The notes under the pieces were generated by a model. It was not told the origin of the DNA, searched no databases, and was given only the letters and a program-made list of their open reading frames with translations. The position numbers and the translations under genes were made by a program. Shown piece after piece: positions 38,037 through 48,657 of a DNA stretch of 64,000 bases; within the stretch, counting starts at the first letter, position 1; each line of letters opens with the position of its first letter. This DNA is from Sphaerobacter thermophilus DSM 20745. GTDB taxonomy: Bacteria; Chloroflexota; Chloroflexia; Thermomicrobiales; Thermomicrobiaceae. Location of the stretch: the NCBI RefSeq assembly GCF_000024985.1, contig NC_013523.1, positions 1,302,001 through 1,366,000 on the forward strand, given 5' to 3'.

Positions 38037-39143
38037 GTGCGCCTGCCACACCCCTGGACACGAGCGCTCAACGCTCGCGACACGCGGAAGGTGCAGCCGC
38101 GCACCATTGACGTTTCCGCACTCTGGCCGAAAATAAGGGTCCTCAACCGGGGGCTGGTCGAGATCCCCGGCGCCTGGGTGAACCCGTTCACAGTGTCCGG
38201 CGACGGCCGGCTGGTCTTCGCCACGATCCATACCGACGACTGGGCCGGCGTGGCTGCCATCCCCACTGACGGGAGCGGCTACACTCGGATCTTCCAGTTC
38301 GCCAACCCCGATCTGGATCAGGTCACCGGCGGGAGCTTCGACGGCCGCTGGTTGGTGTGGAGCGAGTCGCACGACCCAGCCGACCGGGGAGACTGGAGCA
38401 TCCGCGCCTGGGACGCTGAGTCGGGGCAAGTGCAGACGGTCGCTGAGGCGCCGCGGAAGGACGGCCGAACCATCCCGGGTCCCTTCGTGTTCCCGACCGT
38501 CGATCACGGGATGGTCGCCTGGGCACAGACCAGCCCCGAGGGTGGACGGGAGATTCATCTCTACTCGCTGGCCGACCGGCGTGACCGGATCTTGGCAGCA
38601 GGGGACGTCGGGAGAAGCCCGGTCACCTTCTGGTGGCCGTACATCATCTGGCAGGTGCGCGATCAGTCGGGCCCGGAGGACCGGGCGGGTCGCGTCATGA
38701 CGGCCGATGCCACCACCGGCGAGCCCGTGGAGCCCCCTCCGGCCCTCGCGGCGATCCGTCATCTCGGGTTCATGGCGGCCTCCGAGTCGGTCCTCGCGTG
38801 GACCGACGGCGGGATCCTGTGGGTCTGGCGGCCCGGCGAGGCCGCGGCGCGGGCGGTCTTTCGGGCACCGGATGGCGACTACATCCAGTTCTTGAGCATC
38901 GCCGGCGACCTGACCACCTGGGATGGAGTGACAGGGCCGTGGGTGGCTGATCTCCGCAGTGGTAGCGTGGCGAAGTTACCGCAACTCTACGGAGGCCGAC
39001 ACGCCCGCGGCACCGCGCTGCTCGTCGTCGAGCCAACCAGCCAGGTGAGGAGCAGACACCCACCCCTGCGCATCCGGTTCGCGGATGTGGGTCAGTTTGA
39101 ACCGCTGCCGACCTGCGCGTCCTCCACACCGGAAACAGATTGA
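38037..39143 (+). CDS. Beta-propeller-like protein of unknown function
   Basis: A 368-aa product made of repeating short beta blades, such as VSGDGRLVFATIHTDDWAGV, GGSFDGRWLVWSES, VDHGMVAWAQTS, FWWPYIIWQVRD, ASESVLAWTDGGILWVW and IAGDLTTWDGVTG: the pattern of TolB/WD40-like six- or seven-bladed propellers. No signal peptide is visible from the GTG at 38037, and no good ribosome site precedes it, so the true N-terminus may be missing or the gene may be damaged at its 5' end. Function unknown. Confidence 0.6.
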   Translation: MRLPHPWTRALNARDTRKVQPRTIDVSALWPKIRVLNRGLVEIPGAWVNPFTVSGDGRLVFATIHTDDWAGVAAIPTDGSGYTRIFQFANPDLDQVTGGSFDGRWLVWSESHDPADRGDWSIRAWDAESGQVQTVAEAPRKDGRTIPGPFVFPTVDHGMVAWAQTSPEGGREIHLYSLADRRDRILAAGDVGRSPVTFWWPYIIWQVRDQSGPEDRAGRVMTADATTGEPVEPPPALAAIRHLGFMAASESVLAWTDGGILWVWRPGEAAARAVFRAPDGDYIQFLSIAGDLTTWDGVTGPWVADLRSGSVAKLPQLYGGRHARGTALLVVEPTSQVRSRHPPLRIRFADVGQFEPLPTCASSTPETD

Positions 39144-39225
39144 GTCGGCGAGGCCGGATCCCGGCATCCAAACACCAGGTCGATTGAGAGGTGAATGCGG
39201 CACCGGGTCTCGCAATTGCGCAGAC

Positions 39226-39254
39226 TTGAAGCGGAGCCTCAAGCGTGGTAGTAT
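39226..39254 (+). promoter_or_regulatory. Promoter of the 6S RNA gene
   Basis: TTGAAG (39226-39231) and TAGTAT (39249-39254) with a 17-base spacer. Transcription is expected to start near 39261, exactly where the 5' strand of the RNA closing stem begins. Confidence 0.6.
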
Positions 39255-39260
39255 CCAGTA

Positions 39261-39420
39261 GGGTCAAGCCCCACCCCGCTCGGCGTGTACGACAACGTTT
39301 TGAGCCAACGTGAAGTAACCGACGGGAGCTGCTAAGCGGGCCTCGTGGGGCTCGGGGTTGCGGCACCCACCTGCCTTTGCAGGTTCAAAACCGAGTTACA
39401 CCCGGCGGAGGTGGGGTTTT
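39261..39420 (+). ncRNA. ssrS: 6S RNA
   Basis: About 160 bases with no coding potential between a promoter and a strong terminator. The 5' CCCCACC (39269-39275) pairs with GGTGGGG (39410-39416) as closing stem. The 3' part reads CUGCC UUU GCAGG hairpin, then GAGUUACACCCGGCGGAGG, which parallels the 3' half of E. coli 6S (GGGUUACAGCCUGCGGCGGC), and UUGCGGCACCCACC before it parallels the strand facing the central bubble. 6S RNA mimics an open promoter and traps sigma70 RNA polymerase. Identification rests on eye comparison; a covariance search would settle it. It precedes holA by 43 bp. Confidence 0.72.
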
Positions 39421-39433
39421 GCCCCACCTTTTT
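39410..39433 (+). terminator. Intrinsic terminator of the 6S RNA
   Basis: GGTGGGG (39410-39416) and CCCCACC (39422-39428) enclose TTTTG and are followed by TTTTT. The 5' arm is also the 3' strand of the RNA closing stem, so terminator and mature stem exclude each other, implying 3' trimming or refolding. Confidence 0.85.
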
Positions 39434-39462
39434 CATGCCTCATGTTCTTGGGGGACGGCCTG

Positions 39463-40464
39463 GTGATCCTGATCCTCCACGGCACCAATCGGCTCGCGAT
39501 CGACGAGCGTGTCCAGCATCTGCGTGCGGAGCACGACCCGGCTGGCATCACCACCACGGTTGTGGAGCGGGCGGCCGAGCACCTTGGAGAACTGCGCAGC
39601 GCCTGCCTGTCCCCCGGATTCTTCGGCGCGACTCGCCTCGTCATCGCGCGGGACCTCCTCGTCGGCGGGGGCGGCGGGCGCGGCCGCCGCACGAGCGCTG
39701 ACCGAGTCGAGGCGCTGGCCCTTCTGGCCTCGGTCCCGGAAACCACCGTCCTGATCGTGGCCGAGTCGGAGATCAAGCCCGCCGACGAGCGTGAGCTGCG
39801 CTCCAAGGTACCCGGCGCGACCATCGAGCGACACGATGTCCCGCGCGGTCGTGATCTGGTGGAATGGGTTCGTACCCGCGCCCGGCGCTACGACGCAACG
39901 ATCGAAGCCGAAACGGCTGCCCAGCTCCTCGAAGCCCTCTTCCCCACGTCCTGGCGTGCCGTCGCGCGGCGCGATGACGTGCCCCCCGACCTGTACCGCC
40001 TCGACGCGGAAGTGGCGAAGCTGGCAACCGCGGCGGGACCGAGTCAGGAGATCACGCGCGATCTCGTCGGGGCGCTGGTGCCCGATGCCGAAGCGACGAA
40101 CATCTGGGGACTGACCGACGCCATCGTGGCAGGCGACGTGGCGGGTGCGGTGCGCGAGGTCGAGCGCGCGCTCGCGACCGGAACCCCTGCTGAGATGCTT
40201 CTCGGCCAGCTCGCGTCCCAGTTCGAGGTCTTCGCGGTGCTCGCGGCCGGTCAGGCGCAGAGCGCCGCCGCGCTCGCGGCTGAGACGGGGATCAGCGAAG
40301 GTCGCCTTAGGCAGGCGAGCCGTACTGCGAGTCGCTTCCCGTATGAGCGGATCGCGCGCGGCCTGGCCGCGCTGCGCGAGATCGACGTGGCGACCAAGCA
40401 GGGACAGGCAGAGGCGGCCGATCTGCTGGTTGGCACCGTCGCGCGCCTGGCCGCGGGCCGGTAG
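39463..40464 (+). CDS. holA: DNA polymerase III subunit delta
   Basis: Clamp-loader subunit that opens the beta clamp. The start GTG 39463 (GGGGGA eight bases upstream) gives the family N-terminus ILILHGTNRLAIDERVQHLR and 333 aa; upstream frames run through the 6S terminator. Later segments typical of HolA: GFFGATRLVIARDLL, VPETTVLIVAES, DLVEWVRTRARRYDATI, PDLYRLDAEVAKLA and VPDAEATNIWGLTDAIVAGD, then the C-terminal collar helices (LASQFEVFAVLAAGQ). Convergent with rpsT, the pair often neighbours in bacteria. Confidence 0.9.
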   Translation: MILILHGTNRLAIDERVQHLRAEHDPAGITTTVVERAAEHLGELRSACLSPGFFGATRLVIARDLLVGGGGGRGRRTSADRVEALALLASVPETTVLIVAESEIKPADERELRSKVPGATIERHDVPRGRDLVEWVRTRARRYDATIEAETAAQLLEALFPTSWRAVARRDDVPPDLYRLDAEVAKLATAAGPSQEITRDLVGALVPDAEATNIWGLTDAIVAGDVAGAVREVERALATGTPAEMLLGQLASQFEVFAVLAAGQAQSAAALAAETGISEGRLRQASRTASRFPYERIARGLAALREIDVATKQGQAEAADLLVGTVARLAAGR

Positions 40465-40515
40465 AGCCCGGAAGCGACTGCACGGAGCGAATCAGGGACG
40501 GTTTCAGTGCACGAC

Positions 40516-40540
40516 AAAACGGGCCGCGGATGCAGCCCGT
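40516..40540 (-). terminator. Terminator of rpsT
   Basis: Read on the minus strand, ACGGGC (40540-40535) pairs with GCCCGT (40524-40519) and is followed by TTTTG. It lies about 40 bases after the rpsT stop. Confidence 0.6.
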
Positions 40541-40578
40541 ATCGCACACACGCTGTTGCGCCGCGATCCGTGAGGGTG

Positions 40579-40854
40579 CTATTCCTCGCCGCGGATCAGC
40601 GCGTTGAACTTCTTCATCAGCCGCGCCTTGCGCCGCGCCGCGTTGTTCTTGTGGATGATGCCCTTGATGGCAGCCCGGTCGAGCGTGCTGATCGCGTCGC
40701 CCACGGCCGTCGCCGCCGCATCGGCATCACCCGCGGCAATCAGCCGCTCGGCCTTGCGAATGTAGGTGCGGGCCGACGACCGGAAGATCCGGTTCCGCAT
40801 ACGTCGTCGCTCGGCAACGCGGACGCGCTTCGCCGCAGACTTCGTGTTGGGCAA
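40579..40854 (-). CDS. rpsT: 30S ribosomal protein S20
   Basis: A 91-aa basic helical protein: PNTKSAAKRVRVAERRRMRN at the N-terminus, then TYIRKAERLIAAGD and the end helix with HKNNAARRKARLMKKFN, all hallmark S20 segments. The only plausible start is TTG at 40854, with GGAGGG about ten bases upstream; an ATG before it runs directly into TGA. A non-ATG start is also used by E. coli rpsT (TTG/UUG), where it matters for autoregulation. Confidence 0.95.
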   Translation of the reverse strand: MPNTKSAAKRVRVAERRRMRNRIFRSSARTYIRKAERLIAAGDADAAATAVGDAISTLDRAAIKGIIHKNNAARRKARLMKKFNALIRGEE

Positions 40855-40917
40855 GTCTCACATCCCTCCGGATTTCGATCGCACACGCAATCGGCGGCGC
40901 CACCGCCGAACCACCAA

Positions 40918-40946
40918 AGTCTAGCAGGATCAGCAATTCCAGGCAA
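40918..40946 (-). promoter_or_regulatory. Promoter of rpsT
   Basis: On the minus strand TTGCCT (40946-40941) and TAGACT (40923-40918) are spaced by 17 bases. The leader of about 55 bases contains GC-rich inverted sequences (around 40888-40905). Confidence 0.65.
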
Positions 40947-41031
40947 CACCACGCTCGTCCTCTGTTACGATGGGCCTACACCGATCCGACGGGCGAGGTC
41001 CGCCTCGCCGCCATCGAGAGCGGGGAACGCG

Positions 41032-41388
41032 ATGCAGGTGATTCGCAAGGGATCCGCACCGGTTGAGCGCGGCACCACCTTTACGGGCGAGACGACGCTG
41101 GAGCGCTACCTCGCCGGTGGCGCGGAGGGTATCAGTCTCTCCGTGGTCCACTTCAAGGACGGGTCGCGCACCCACTGGCACGAGCACCCCGGTGAGCAGA
41201 TCCTGTTCATTCTTGAGGGTCGGGGGCGCGTCGGGACGGAGGACGAGGAGATCGAGGTCGGGCCCGGCGACGTGATCTACACCGGCCCCGGTGAGCGGCA
41301 CTGGCACGGCGCCGCTCCTGGCGCATCGATGACCCACATCAGCATCACCCGCGGCGGCCCGCCGGTATGGGGCGAACCGCCGGAGTGA
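41032..41388 (+). CDS. Small cupin-domain protein
   Basis: A 118-aa single cupin. Motif 1 reads GSRTHWHEHPGEQILFILEGRG (two His and a Glu for metal) and motif 2 reads PGDVIYTGPGERHWHGAAPG (His). Such proteins bind Fe, Mn or Zn and act as isomerases, dioxygenases or sensors; this one has no partner gene that indicates a substrate. ATG 41032 preceded by GGGGAA. Confidence 0.9.
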   Translation: MQVIRKGSAPVERGTTFTGETTLERYLAGGAEGISLSVVHFKDGSRTHWHEHPGEQILFILEGRGRVGTEDEEIEVGPGDVIYTGPGERHWHGAAPGASMTHISITRGGPPVWGEPPE

Positions 41389-41481
41389 TGCCCTCGCCGC
41401 ACCCCCACCGGCACGGGGTAGAATGATCCCGGTTGGTGGCTGGACACCGGGGCGAGCCACGGTGTCATCGTGGGAGCGGTG

Positions 41482-41769
41482 ATGTCCAACCCGACACCCG
41501 ACCTGGACCTGCTGCTCACGCGATTGCGCGCGCTCCACGACGATCTGGAGCGGACACGCGAGCGGGAGCGCCTGCGGGTCGAAGAGGTTGAGCGGCGGAT
41601 CGGGGCGGCTGCGATCGACCCGCCACGCACCGAGGAAGCGATGCACGAGCTATTTCAGGCATACGAGGCTCGATCCTTCGCTCGAGGGCGACTCGATGCA
41701 CTGGACCACCTGATCGAGCGCCTCGATCTGCTGCTGGCCCCGTCCCCTGAGGGGTCGGGGCAACGCTGA
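41482..41769 (+). CDS. Small alpha-helical protein, probable coiled coil
   Basis: A 95-aa charged helical protein: LDLLLTRLRALHDDLERTRE continues as a heptad-like run to about residue 42, and LDALDHLIERLDLLLAPSPE near the end makes a second helix. ATG 41482 has GGGAGCGG just upstream. Its stop overlaps the murJ start (TGATG), so it is probably translated together with murJ. No family was recognised. Confidence 0.65.
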   Translation: MSNPTPDLDLLLTRLRALHDDLERTRERERLRVEEVERRIGAAAIDPPRTEEAMHELFQAYEARSFARGRLDALDHLIERLDLLLAPSPEGSGQR

Positions 41770-43418
41770 TGCCAGCCCCGCCGCGGCGCGCGCACGGGGC
41801 GCGGCCGGTGCCTACCCCTTCCCGGCGTCCACGCCGGATCACGCTGCAGAAAGCCCGACCGTCCCGCTCGGTGGCAGCCAATGCAACGATCGTCGCCGCC
41901 GCCTTCGTCGTCAGCCGCGTGCTCGGCCTGCTGCGCGAGATCCTGATCGCCCGGCAGTTCGGCACCAGCGGGGACTACGACGCCTACGTCGCCGCCTTCC
42001 GCATTCCGGACCTCCTCTTCCTCGTCGTGATGAGCGGCGCGTTCGGCTCGGCTTTCATCCCGGTCTTCGCCGGGTTCCTCAGCCGGGGAGAGCAGGACCG
42101 CGCCTGGCGCCTGGCCAGCGCGGTGCTCACGTACACCGTCCTCACCCTGCTCGTGGTGGGGCAGCTTGTGTTCCTCTTCGCCGGTCCGCTCATGCGAGAC
42201 ATCGTCGCACCCGGACTGGCGCCCCCGCAGCAAGACCTGGCGGTCAATATCACCCGCCTCCTGCTCCTGTCTCCCTTGCTGCTGGGGCTCGGTGCCGCGG
42301 CGCAGGGGATGCTCCAGGCCCAGGACGCCTTCACCCTGCCTGCGGTGGCGCCGATCCTCTACAACCTCGGCATCATCGCCGGCGCCCTGCTGTTGGCACC
42401 CACGATGGGCGTCTACGGGCTTGCTGTCGGCGTCATCGTCGGGGCAGCCGGACACGCCGGCATCCAGTTCGTCGGGCTCATTCGCCGCGGCATGCACTTC
42501 TCCCCCACGCTCTCGCGCCGTGTGCAGGGTCTGGGCGAGGTAGCTCGCCTCATGGCCCCGCGTCTGGTAGGCCAGGCAGCCTTCCAGATCAACTTCATCG
42601 TCATGACGAACTTCGCCTCCCGGCTTGGCGAGAGCAAGGTCTCGGCGATCAATTACGCCTACCAGGTCTTCATGCTGCCGCACGGCGTGCTGGCGCTTAG
42701 CCTCTCGACCGTGATCTTCCCGATGATGGCCCGCCAGTATGAGTTGAATCAGCTTGACGACCTCAAAGTAACCCTGCGCGGCGCGCTCGGCCCGCTCATC
42801 TTCCTCACCTTCCCGGCGTCGGTCGGGCTCTTCGCCTTCCGCACCAGCATCGTCCAGGTGCTCTTCCAGTTCGGCTCCTTCTCCGACGAGTCCACCCGGC
42901 TCGTCGCCCAGGCCCTCGCCTACTTCTCGGTGGGCCTGGTGGCATTCGCGGTCGTCGAGGCGGTCACGCGGGCCTTCTACGCCATGCACGACACCCGCAC
43001 GCCGGTGACGGTCGCCATCGTGACCGTCATCGCCAACATAGCCCTCAGCGCCTATCTCGCGCCGCGCCTCGGGCACGGGGGACTGGCCCTCTCGATCGCA
43101 CTTACCACCATCGTGGAGATGGCAATCCTGCTGACCGTCCTCTACCGGCGCATCGGCGGGCTCGGCCGGGGCCTGCTCGAATCGACGATCAAGGCAGCAG
43201 CAGCCACGGCGATCATGGCGGTCGTCGCCCTGCGCTTCGCCGGCCCGCTGGCACAGGTGACCGACCCGTCCGACGGACGGTCCATCGCGGGTATGGTCAT
43301 GTTCGTCGTCACGCTGGGCGCCACCGGCATTACGTACCTCGTTTCCGCTTACTACCTGCGCGCGCCCGAGCTCTTCGAGACCCTCGACCGCGTCCGCTCC
43401 CGCCTGCGCCGCGCATGA
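41769..43418 (+). CDS. murJ: Lipid II flippase MurJ (MviN family)
   Basis: A 549-aa MOP-superfamily membrane protein with about 14 helices after an Arg/Pro-rich N-terminal tail of 35 residues. Family marks: TIVAAAFVVSRVLGLLREILIARQFGTSGDYDAY, then FRIPDLLFLVVMSGAFGSAFIPVFA, LLSPLLLGLGAAAQGMLQAQDAFTLPA and MLPHGVLALSLSTVIFPMMAR. MurJ moves lipid II across the cytoplasmic membrane for peptidoglycan synthesis. The ATG overlaps the stop of the small upstream gene. Confidence 0.93.
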   Translation: MPAPPRRAHGARPVPTPSRRPRRITLQKARPSRSVAANATIVAAAFVVSRVLGLLREILIARQFGTSGDYDAYVAAFRIPDLLFLVVMSGAFGSAFIPVFAGFLSRGEQDRAWRLASAVLTYTVLTLLVVGQLVFLFAGPLMRDIVAPGLAPPQQDLAVNITRLLLLSPLLLGLGAAAQGMLQAQDAFTLPAVAPILYNLGIIAGALLLAPTMGVYGLAVGVIVGAAGHAGIQFVGLIRRGMHFSPTLSRRVQGLGEVARLMAPRLVGQAAFQINFIVMTNFASRLGESKVSAINYAYQVFMLPHGVLALSLSTVIFPMMARQYELNQLDDLKVTLRGALGPLIFLTFPASVGLFAFRTSIVQVLFQFGSFSDESTRLVAQALAYFSVGLVAFAVVEAVTRAFYAMHDTRTPVTVAIVTVIANIALSAYLAPRLGHGGLALSIALTTIVEMAILLTVLYRRIGGLGRGLLESTIKAAAATAIMAVVALRFAGPLAQVTDPSDGRSIAGMVMFVVTLGATGITYLVSAYYLRAPELFETLDRVRSRLRRA

Positions 43419-43499
43419 CAGCCGCTGCGTGCGGCGCGGTCGCTCGGTTATACTTGGCGTTCGAGCATCCGCAGGGGTGGAGGTCGCGGCGCGCGCTGT

Positions 43500-45332
<1,833 letters not shown>

Positions 45333-45339
45333 CACGCCC

Positions 45340-46740
45340 ATGCCAGGTATCACGCTGGTAGGCCTCGGCCCCGGCGATCCCGCGGCGTTGAGCCAGGCCG
45401 CGCGGGACGCGCTCGCGAACGGGCAGGTCTTCCTCCGCACGCGCCATCATCCCGTGGTCATCCAGCAGGCGGCGCCGGCCGGCCGGCCCGCCTTCGAAGA
45501 CCTGCTTGACAGTGACACGCCCCTGGCGACCGTCATCGAGCGATGGATCGACACGCTCCTCGATGCCGCGCGGACTGACGCGGTCGTGTACGCCGTCCCT
45601 GGGAACCCACTCGTTGGCGACGCCACGGTTCGTGTGCTGCTCCAGCGCGCTGAGGAAGCCGCCGTCCCGGTTAACACGATTCCCGCTAGTACCGTAGTCG
45701 ACGCTGCGACCGCCGCGCTTCCCCCGTCCGCCCTCGCATTGGGCGTGCAGGTGCTGGATACGCTTGACCTGGCCCTGGCTGCCGAGCACGCGCCCTTCGG
45801 TGGCGGGGAGGCGGCTCTGTCGCCGCTGCAGCCGCTGCTGTTGACGAACCCGGGTCCCGCCCGTGTGATGGCAGCCGCGTGCGAGACGCTGGCACGTCTC
45901 TACCCGGATTCAACGACACTGCTAGTTCTCAACCACACACCCACGGGAGAACTCCACTCAGTGGAGACGGCGCTGGGGAGTCTCGCGGACGCCACCGGAG
46001 ACATGCTTGCCATCTATCTCGCGCCGGTGTCGCCGCTCGAGAGCGCCCGGCATGCTACGGGACTCCAGCGGATCGTGGCGCGGCTTCGTGCCCCCGGTGG
46101 CTGCCCCTGGGATCGCGAGCAGACGCACCAGTCGCTGATGCGCGCGGGAATCGAGGAGGCGTACGAAGTTCTGGAGGCAATTGAACGCGACGACGCAGCG
46201 GCGTTGCGTGAGGAACTTGGGGACCTGCTGCTCCAGGTCTACCTGCATGCCCAGATCGCTGAGGAGGCGGGGGAATTCACCCTGGAGGACGTCATCGGCG
46301 ACCTGTCGGCGAAGCTGGTGCGCCGCCACCCGCATGTTTTCGGCGAAGCCCACGCCGCCGACGCGAGCGACGTCCTGCAACGCTGGGACGAGATCAAGCG
46401 CGCTGAGCGAGCGGAGCGAGGGGTTGACGAGGCAGCGCACCCACTGGGCCAGATTCCGGCTGCGCTCCCGGCCCTCATGCGTGCCCAGACTGTCCTCCGA
46501 CGCGCGGTAAGGGCCGGACTGTTGCCGTTCGATCCCGACATGCTCCAGAGTCGCTGGCGGGCGCTTGCGGCGGGAGAGGAGCCGGTGTCCGCCGAGACCC
46601 TGGGCGATGCGCTCCTGGCAACTGCGCTCCTGGCAGCCGAGGCGGGGCTCGACGCCGAACAGGCGCTACGGGAGCGGACGCTCGCGCTCGAAGCAGCGAT
46701 CCGCGGGCACACGGCCGCCACCCCCGATGATCTATACTGA
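45340..46740 (+). CDS. mazG: Fused tetrapyrrole-methylase-like domain and MazG pyrophosphohydrolase
   Basis: A 466-aa YabN-type fusion. Residues about 1-225 are the SAM-dependent tetrapyrrole methylase-like domain (ITLVGLGPGDPAALSQAARD and VYAVPGNPLVGDATVRVLL). Residues about 245-350 are the MazG NTP pyrophosphohydrolase with APGGCPWDREQTHQSLMR, EEAYEVLEAIE and EELGDLLLQVYLHAQIAEE (EExxE...ExxD metal site). The MazG part removes abnormal nucleotides; the methylase part is of unknown use in this family. The start ATG 45340 lies 7 bp after lepA; a TATACT occurs at its end, before aspS. Confidence 0.92.
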   Translation: MPGITLVGLGPGDPAALSQAARDALANGQVFLRTRHHPVVIQQAAPAGRPAFEDLLDSDTPLATVIERWIDTLLDAARTDAVVYAVPGNPLVGDATVRVLLQRAEEAAVPVNTIPASTVVDAATAALPPSALALGVQVLDTLDLALAAEHAPFGGGEAALSPLQPLLLTNPGPARVMAAACETLARLYPDSTTLLVLNHTPTGELHSVETALGSLADATGDMLAIYLAPVSPLESARHATGLQRIVARLRAPGGCPWDREQTHQSLMRAGIEEAYEVLEAIERDDAAALREELGDLLLQVYLHAQIAEEAGEFTLEDVIGDLSAKLVRRHPHVFGEAHAADASDVLQRWDEIKRAERAERGVDEAAHPLGQIPAALPALMRAQTVLRRAVRAGLLPFDPDMLQSRWRALAAGEEPVSAETLGDALLATALLAAEAGLDAEQALRERTLALEAAIRGHTAATPDDLY

Positions 46741-46812
46741 TACGTCCATACCGACTGCGCGCCGCACACGGCCGCACCGGGCCACGCAATGCTTGAAGGG
46801 AGAGTGCTCCGC

Positions 46813-48642
46813 ATGACCGACTTGGGTGACATCCAACAGCGCGCCGGGCAGCGCCGCTATACCACCTGCGGCGAACTGCGCGCCGGCGATGTCGGCCGCA
46901 CCGTCACCCTCAAGGGTTGGGTGAACCGGCGCCGCGACCATGGCGGCCTGATCTTCCTCGATCTGCGCGACCGCTACGGCATCACCCAGGTCGTGGCCAA
47001 CCCGGAGCATTCGCATGAGGCCCACCAGACCGCCGAGACGGTGCGCAACGAGTACGTCCTCTCCATCACCGGGACCGTCGCGGCCCGACCAGCCGGCACC
47101 GAGAACCCCAACATGGCGACCGGGGCGATCGAGGTCGTGGCCGACCGGATCGAGGTGCTCAACCCGGCCAAGACGCCCCCGTTCTACATCAACGAGGATG
47201 TCGAGGTCGAGGAGACGCTGCGGCTGGAGTTCCGCTACCTCGACCTGCGCAAGCCCAGGATGCAGCGCAACCTGATGCTGCGGCATCGCGCGGTCAAGTT
47301 CATTCGCGACTACCTCGACGCGCGCGACTTCATCGAGATCGAGACACCGGTGCTGGTCAAGAGCACACCTGAGGGCGCGCGCGACTACGTGGTACCCAGC
47401 CGGATCTACCCGGGGCACTTCTACGCGCTGCCACAGTCGCCGCAGCAGCTCAAGCAGCTCCTCATGGTCGCGGGGATGGACCGCTACTACCAGATCGCCC
47501 GGTGCTTCCGGGACGAGGACCAGCGCGCCGACCGCCAGCCTGAGTTCACTCAGCTCGACCTCGAGATGTCCTTCGTCGACGTGGAGGACGTGCTGACCCT
47601 CACCGAGGGTCTGTTCACCGCGATGTTCGAGGAGCTGGCGACCAAGCCGATTCTGCAGAAGCCCTTCCCGCGGCTCACCTACGCGGAGGCGATACTGCGC
47701 TACGGCACCGACAAGCCCGACCTTCGCTTCGGCATGGAGATCGCCGATGTGACGGACCTGGTGGCGGACAGCGAGTTCGGCGTTTTCTCCAACACCGCAC
47801 GGTCGGGCGGCGTGATCCGTGGTATCGCCGTGCCTGGCCAGGCCGGGATCAGCCGCGGCCAGATCGACCAGTTGACCGAGCAGGCGCAGAGTTTCGGTGC
47901 CAAGGGCCTGGTCTGGATCGGCCTGCTGGCGAGCGATGACCGCTCCCTGACGCCGCGCTCGCCGATCGCGAAGTTCCTGTCCGAGGACGAGATCAGGGGC
48001 ATGGCCGAACGTCTCGGAGCCGGGCCCGGCGACCTGATGCTGCTCGTCGCCGATCAGGCACCCGTGGCCGCCAATGTGCTCGGCCGCCTGCGCGTCGCGC
48101 TGGGCCACCAGCTCGGGCTCGTCAACACCGACGTCCACGCGTTCTGCTGGATCGTCGAGATGCCCTTCTTCGAGTGGGACGAGGAGAACGGCCGCTGGGA
48201 AGCCGCACATCACCCCTTCACCTCGCCCATGGACGAGGATCTCGAGATCCTGGAGACCGACCCCGGCCGCGCCCGCGCCAAGGCATACGACATCGTCCTC
48301 GACGGCTGGGAACTGGGGAGCGGGAGCATCCGGATTCACCGGCGCGACGTCCAGAACAAGATCTTCGAGCTGATGGGCTACGACGAGGAGGAGATCGAGC
48401 GGCGGTTCGGACACCTTCTGCGCGCCTTCGAGTACGGCGCGCCGCCGCACGGCGGCATTGCGCCCGGCATCGATCGCACGGTCATGATCCTGGCAGGCGA
48501 GGAGAACATCCGCGAGGTTATCGCCTTCCCGAAGAACCAGAGCGCGCAGGATCTCATGATGGGCGCGCCGTCACCCATCAACGAAGAGCAACTCAAGGAA
48601 CTCCACATCAACGTCGTCCTGCCGAAGCCGGCCGGCGCCTAG
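46813..48642 (+). CDS. aspS: Aspartyl-tRNA synthetase
   Basis: Class II aaRS of 609 aa with the bacterial insertion (GAD) domain. OB-fold anticodon domain starts TTCGELRAGDVGRTVTLKGW; motif 2 reads CFRDEDQRADRQPEFTQLDLEMS and motif 3 APPHGGIAPGIDRTVMI; FRYLDLRKPRMQRNL begins the catalytic domain. ATG 46813 is used because GGGAG lies about ten bases upstream; 46789 is the longer alternative. Discrimination between Asp-only and Asp/Asn charging is not resolved here. Confidence 0.96.
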   Translation: MTDLGDIQQRAGQRRYTTCGELRAGDVGRTVTLKGWVNRRRDHGGLIFLDLRDRYGITQVVANPEHSHEAHQTAETVRNEYVLSITGTVAARPAGTENPNMATGAIEVVADRIEVLNPAKTPPFYINEDVEVEETLRLEFRYLDLRKPRMQRNLMLRHRAVKFIRDYLDARDFIEIETPVLVKSTPEGARDYVVPSRIYPGHFYALPQSPQQLKQLLMVAGMDRYYQIARCFRDEDQRADRQPEFTQLDLEMSFVDVEDVLTLTEGLFTAMFEELATKPILQKPFPRLTYAEAILRYGTDKPDLRFGMEIADVTDLVADSEFGVFSNTARSGGVIRGIAVPGQAGISRGQIDQLTEQAQSFGAKGLVWIGLLASDDRSLTPRSPIAKFLSEDEIRGMAERLGAGPGDLMLLVADQAPVAANVLGRLRVALGHQLGLVNTDVHAFCWIVEMPFFEWDEENGRWEAAHHPFTSPMDEDLEILETDPGRARAKAYDIVLDGWELGSGSIRIHRRDVQNKIFELMGYDEEEIERRFGHLLRAFEYGAPPHGGIAPGIDRTVMILAGEENIREVIAFPKNQSAQDLMMGAPSPINEEQLKELHINVVLPKPAGA

Positions 48643-48657
48643 CCGCCCGGCTTCGGC
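48621..48657 (+). terminator. Hairpin at the 3' end of aspS
   Basis: GCCGAAGCCGGCCGGC (48621-48636) pairs with GCCGCCCGGCTTCGGC (48642-48657) with one mismatch; the stem overlaps the last codons of aspS. The following bases ACCTCTTCTC are only weakly T-rich. Confidence 0.5.

Noticed and set aside
39358-39462. Longer N-terminus of HolA starting at 39358 or 39442
   Set aside because: These codons lie in the 6S RNA candidate and its terminator; HolA proteins start at the segment encoded from GTG 39463.
46732-48450. A 572-codon open frame on the minus strand
   Set aside because: Antisense to aspS, whose motifs are clear; the mirrored frame has no motif and no start signal.
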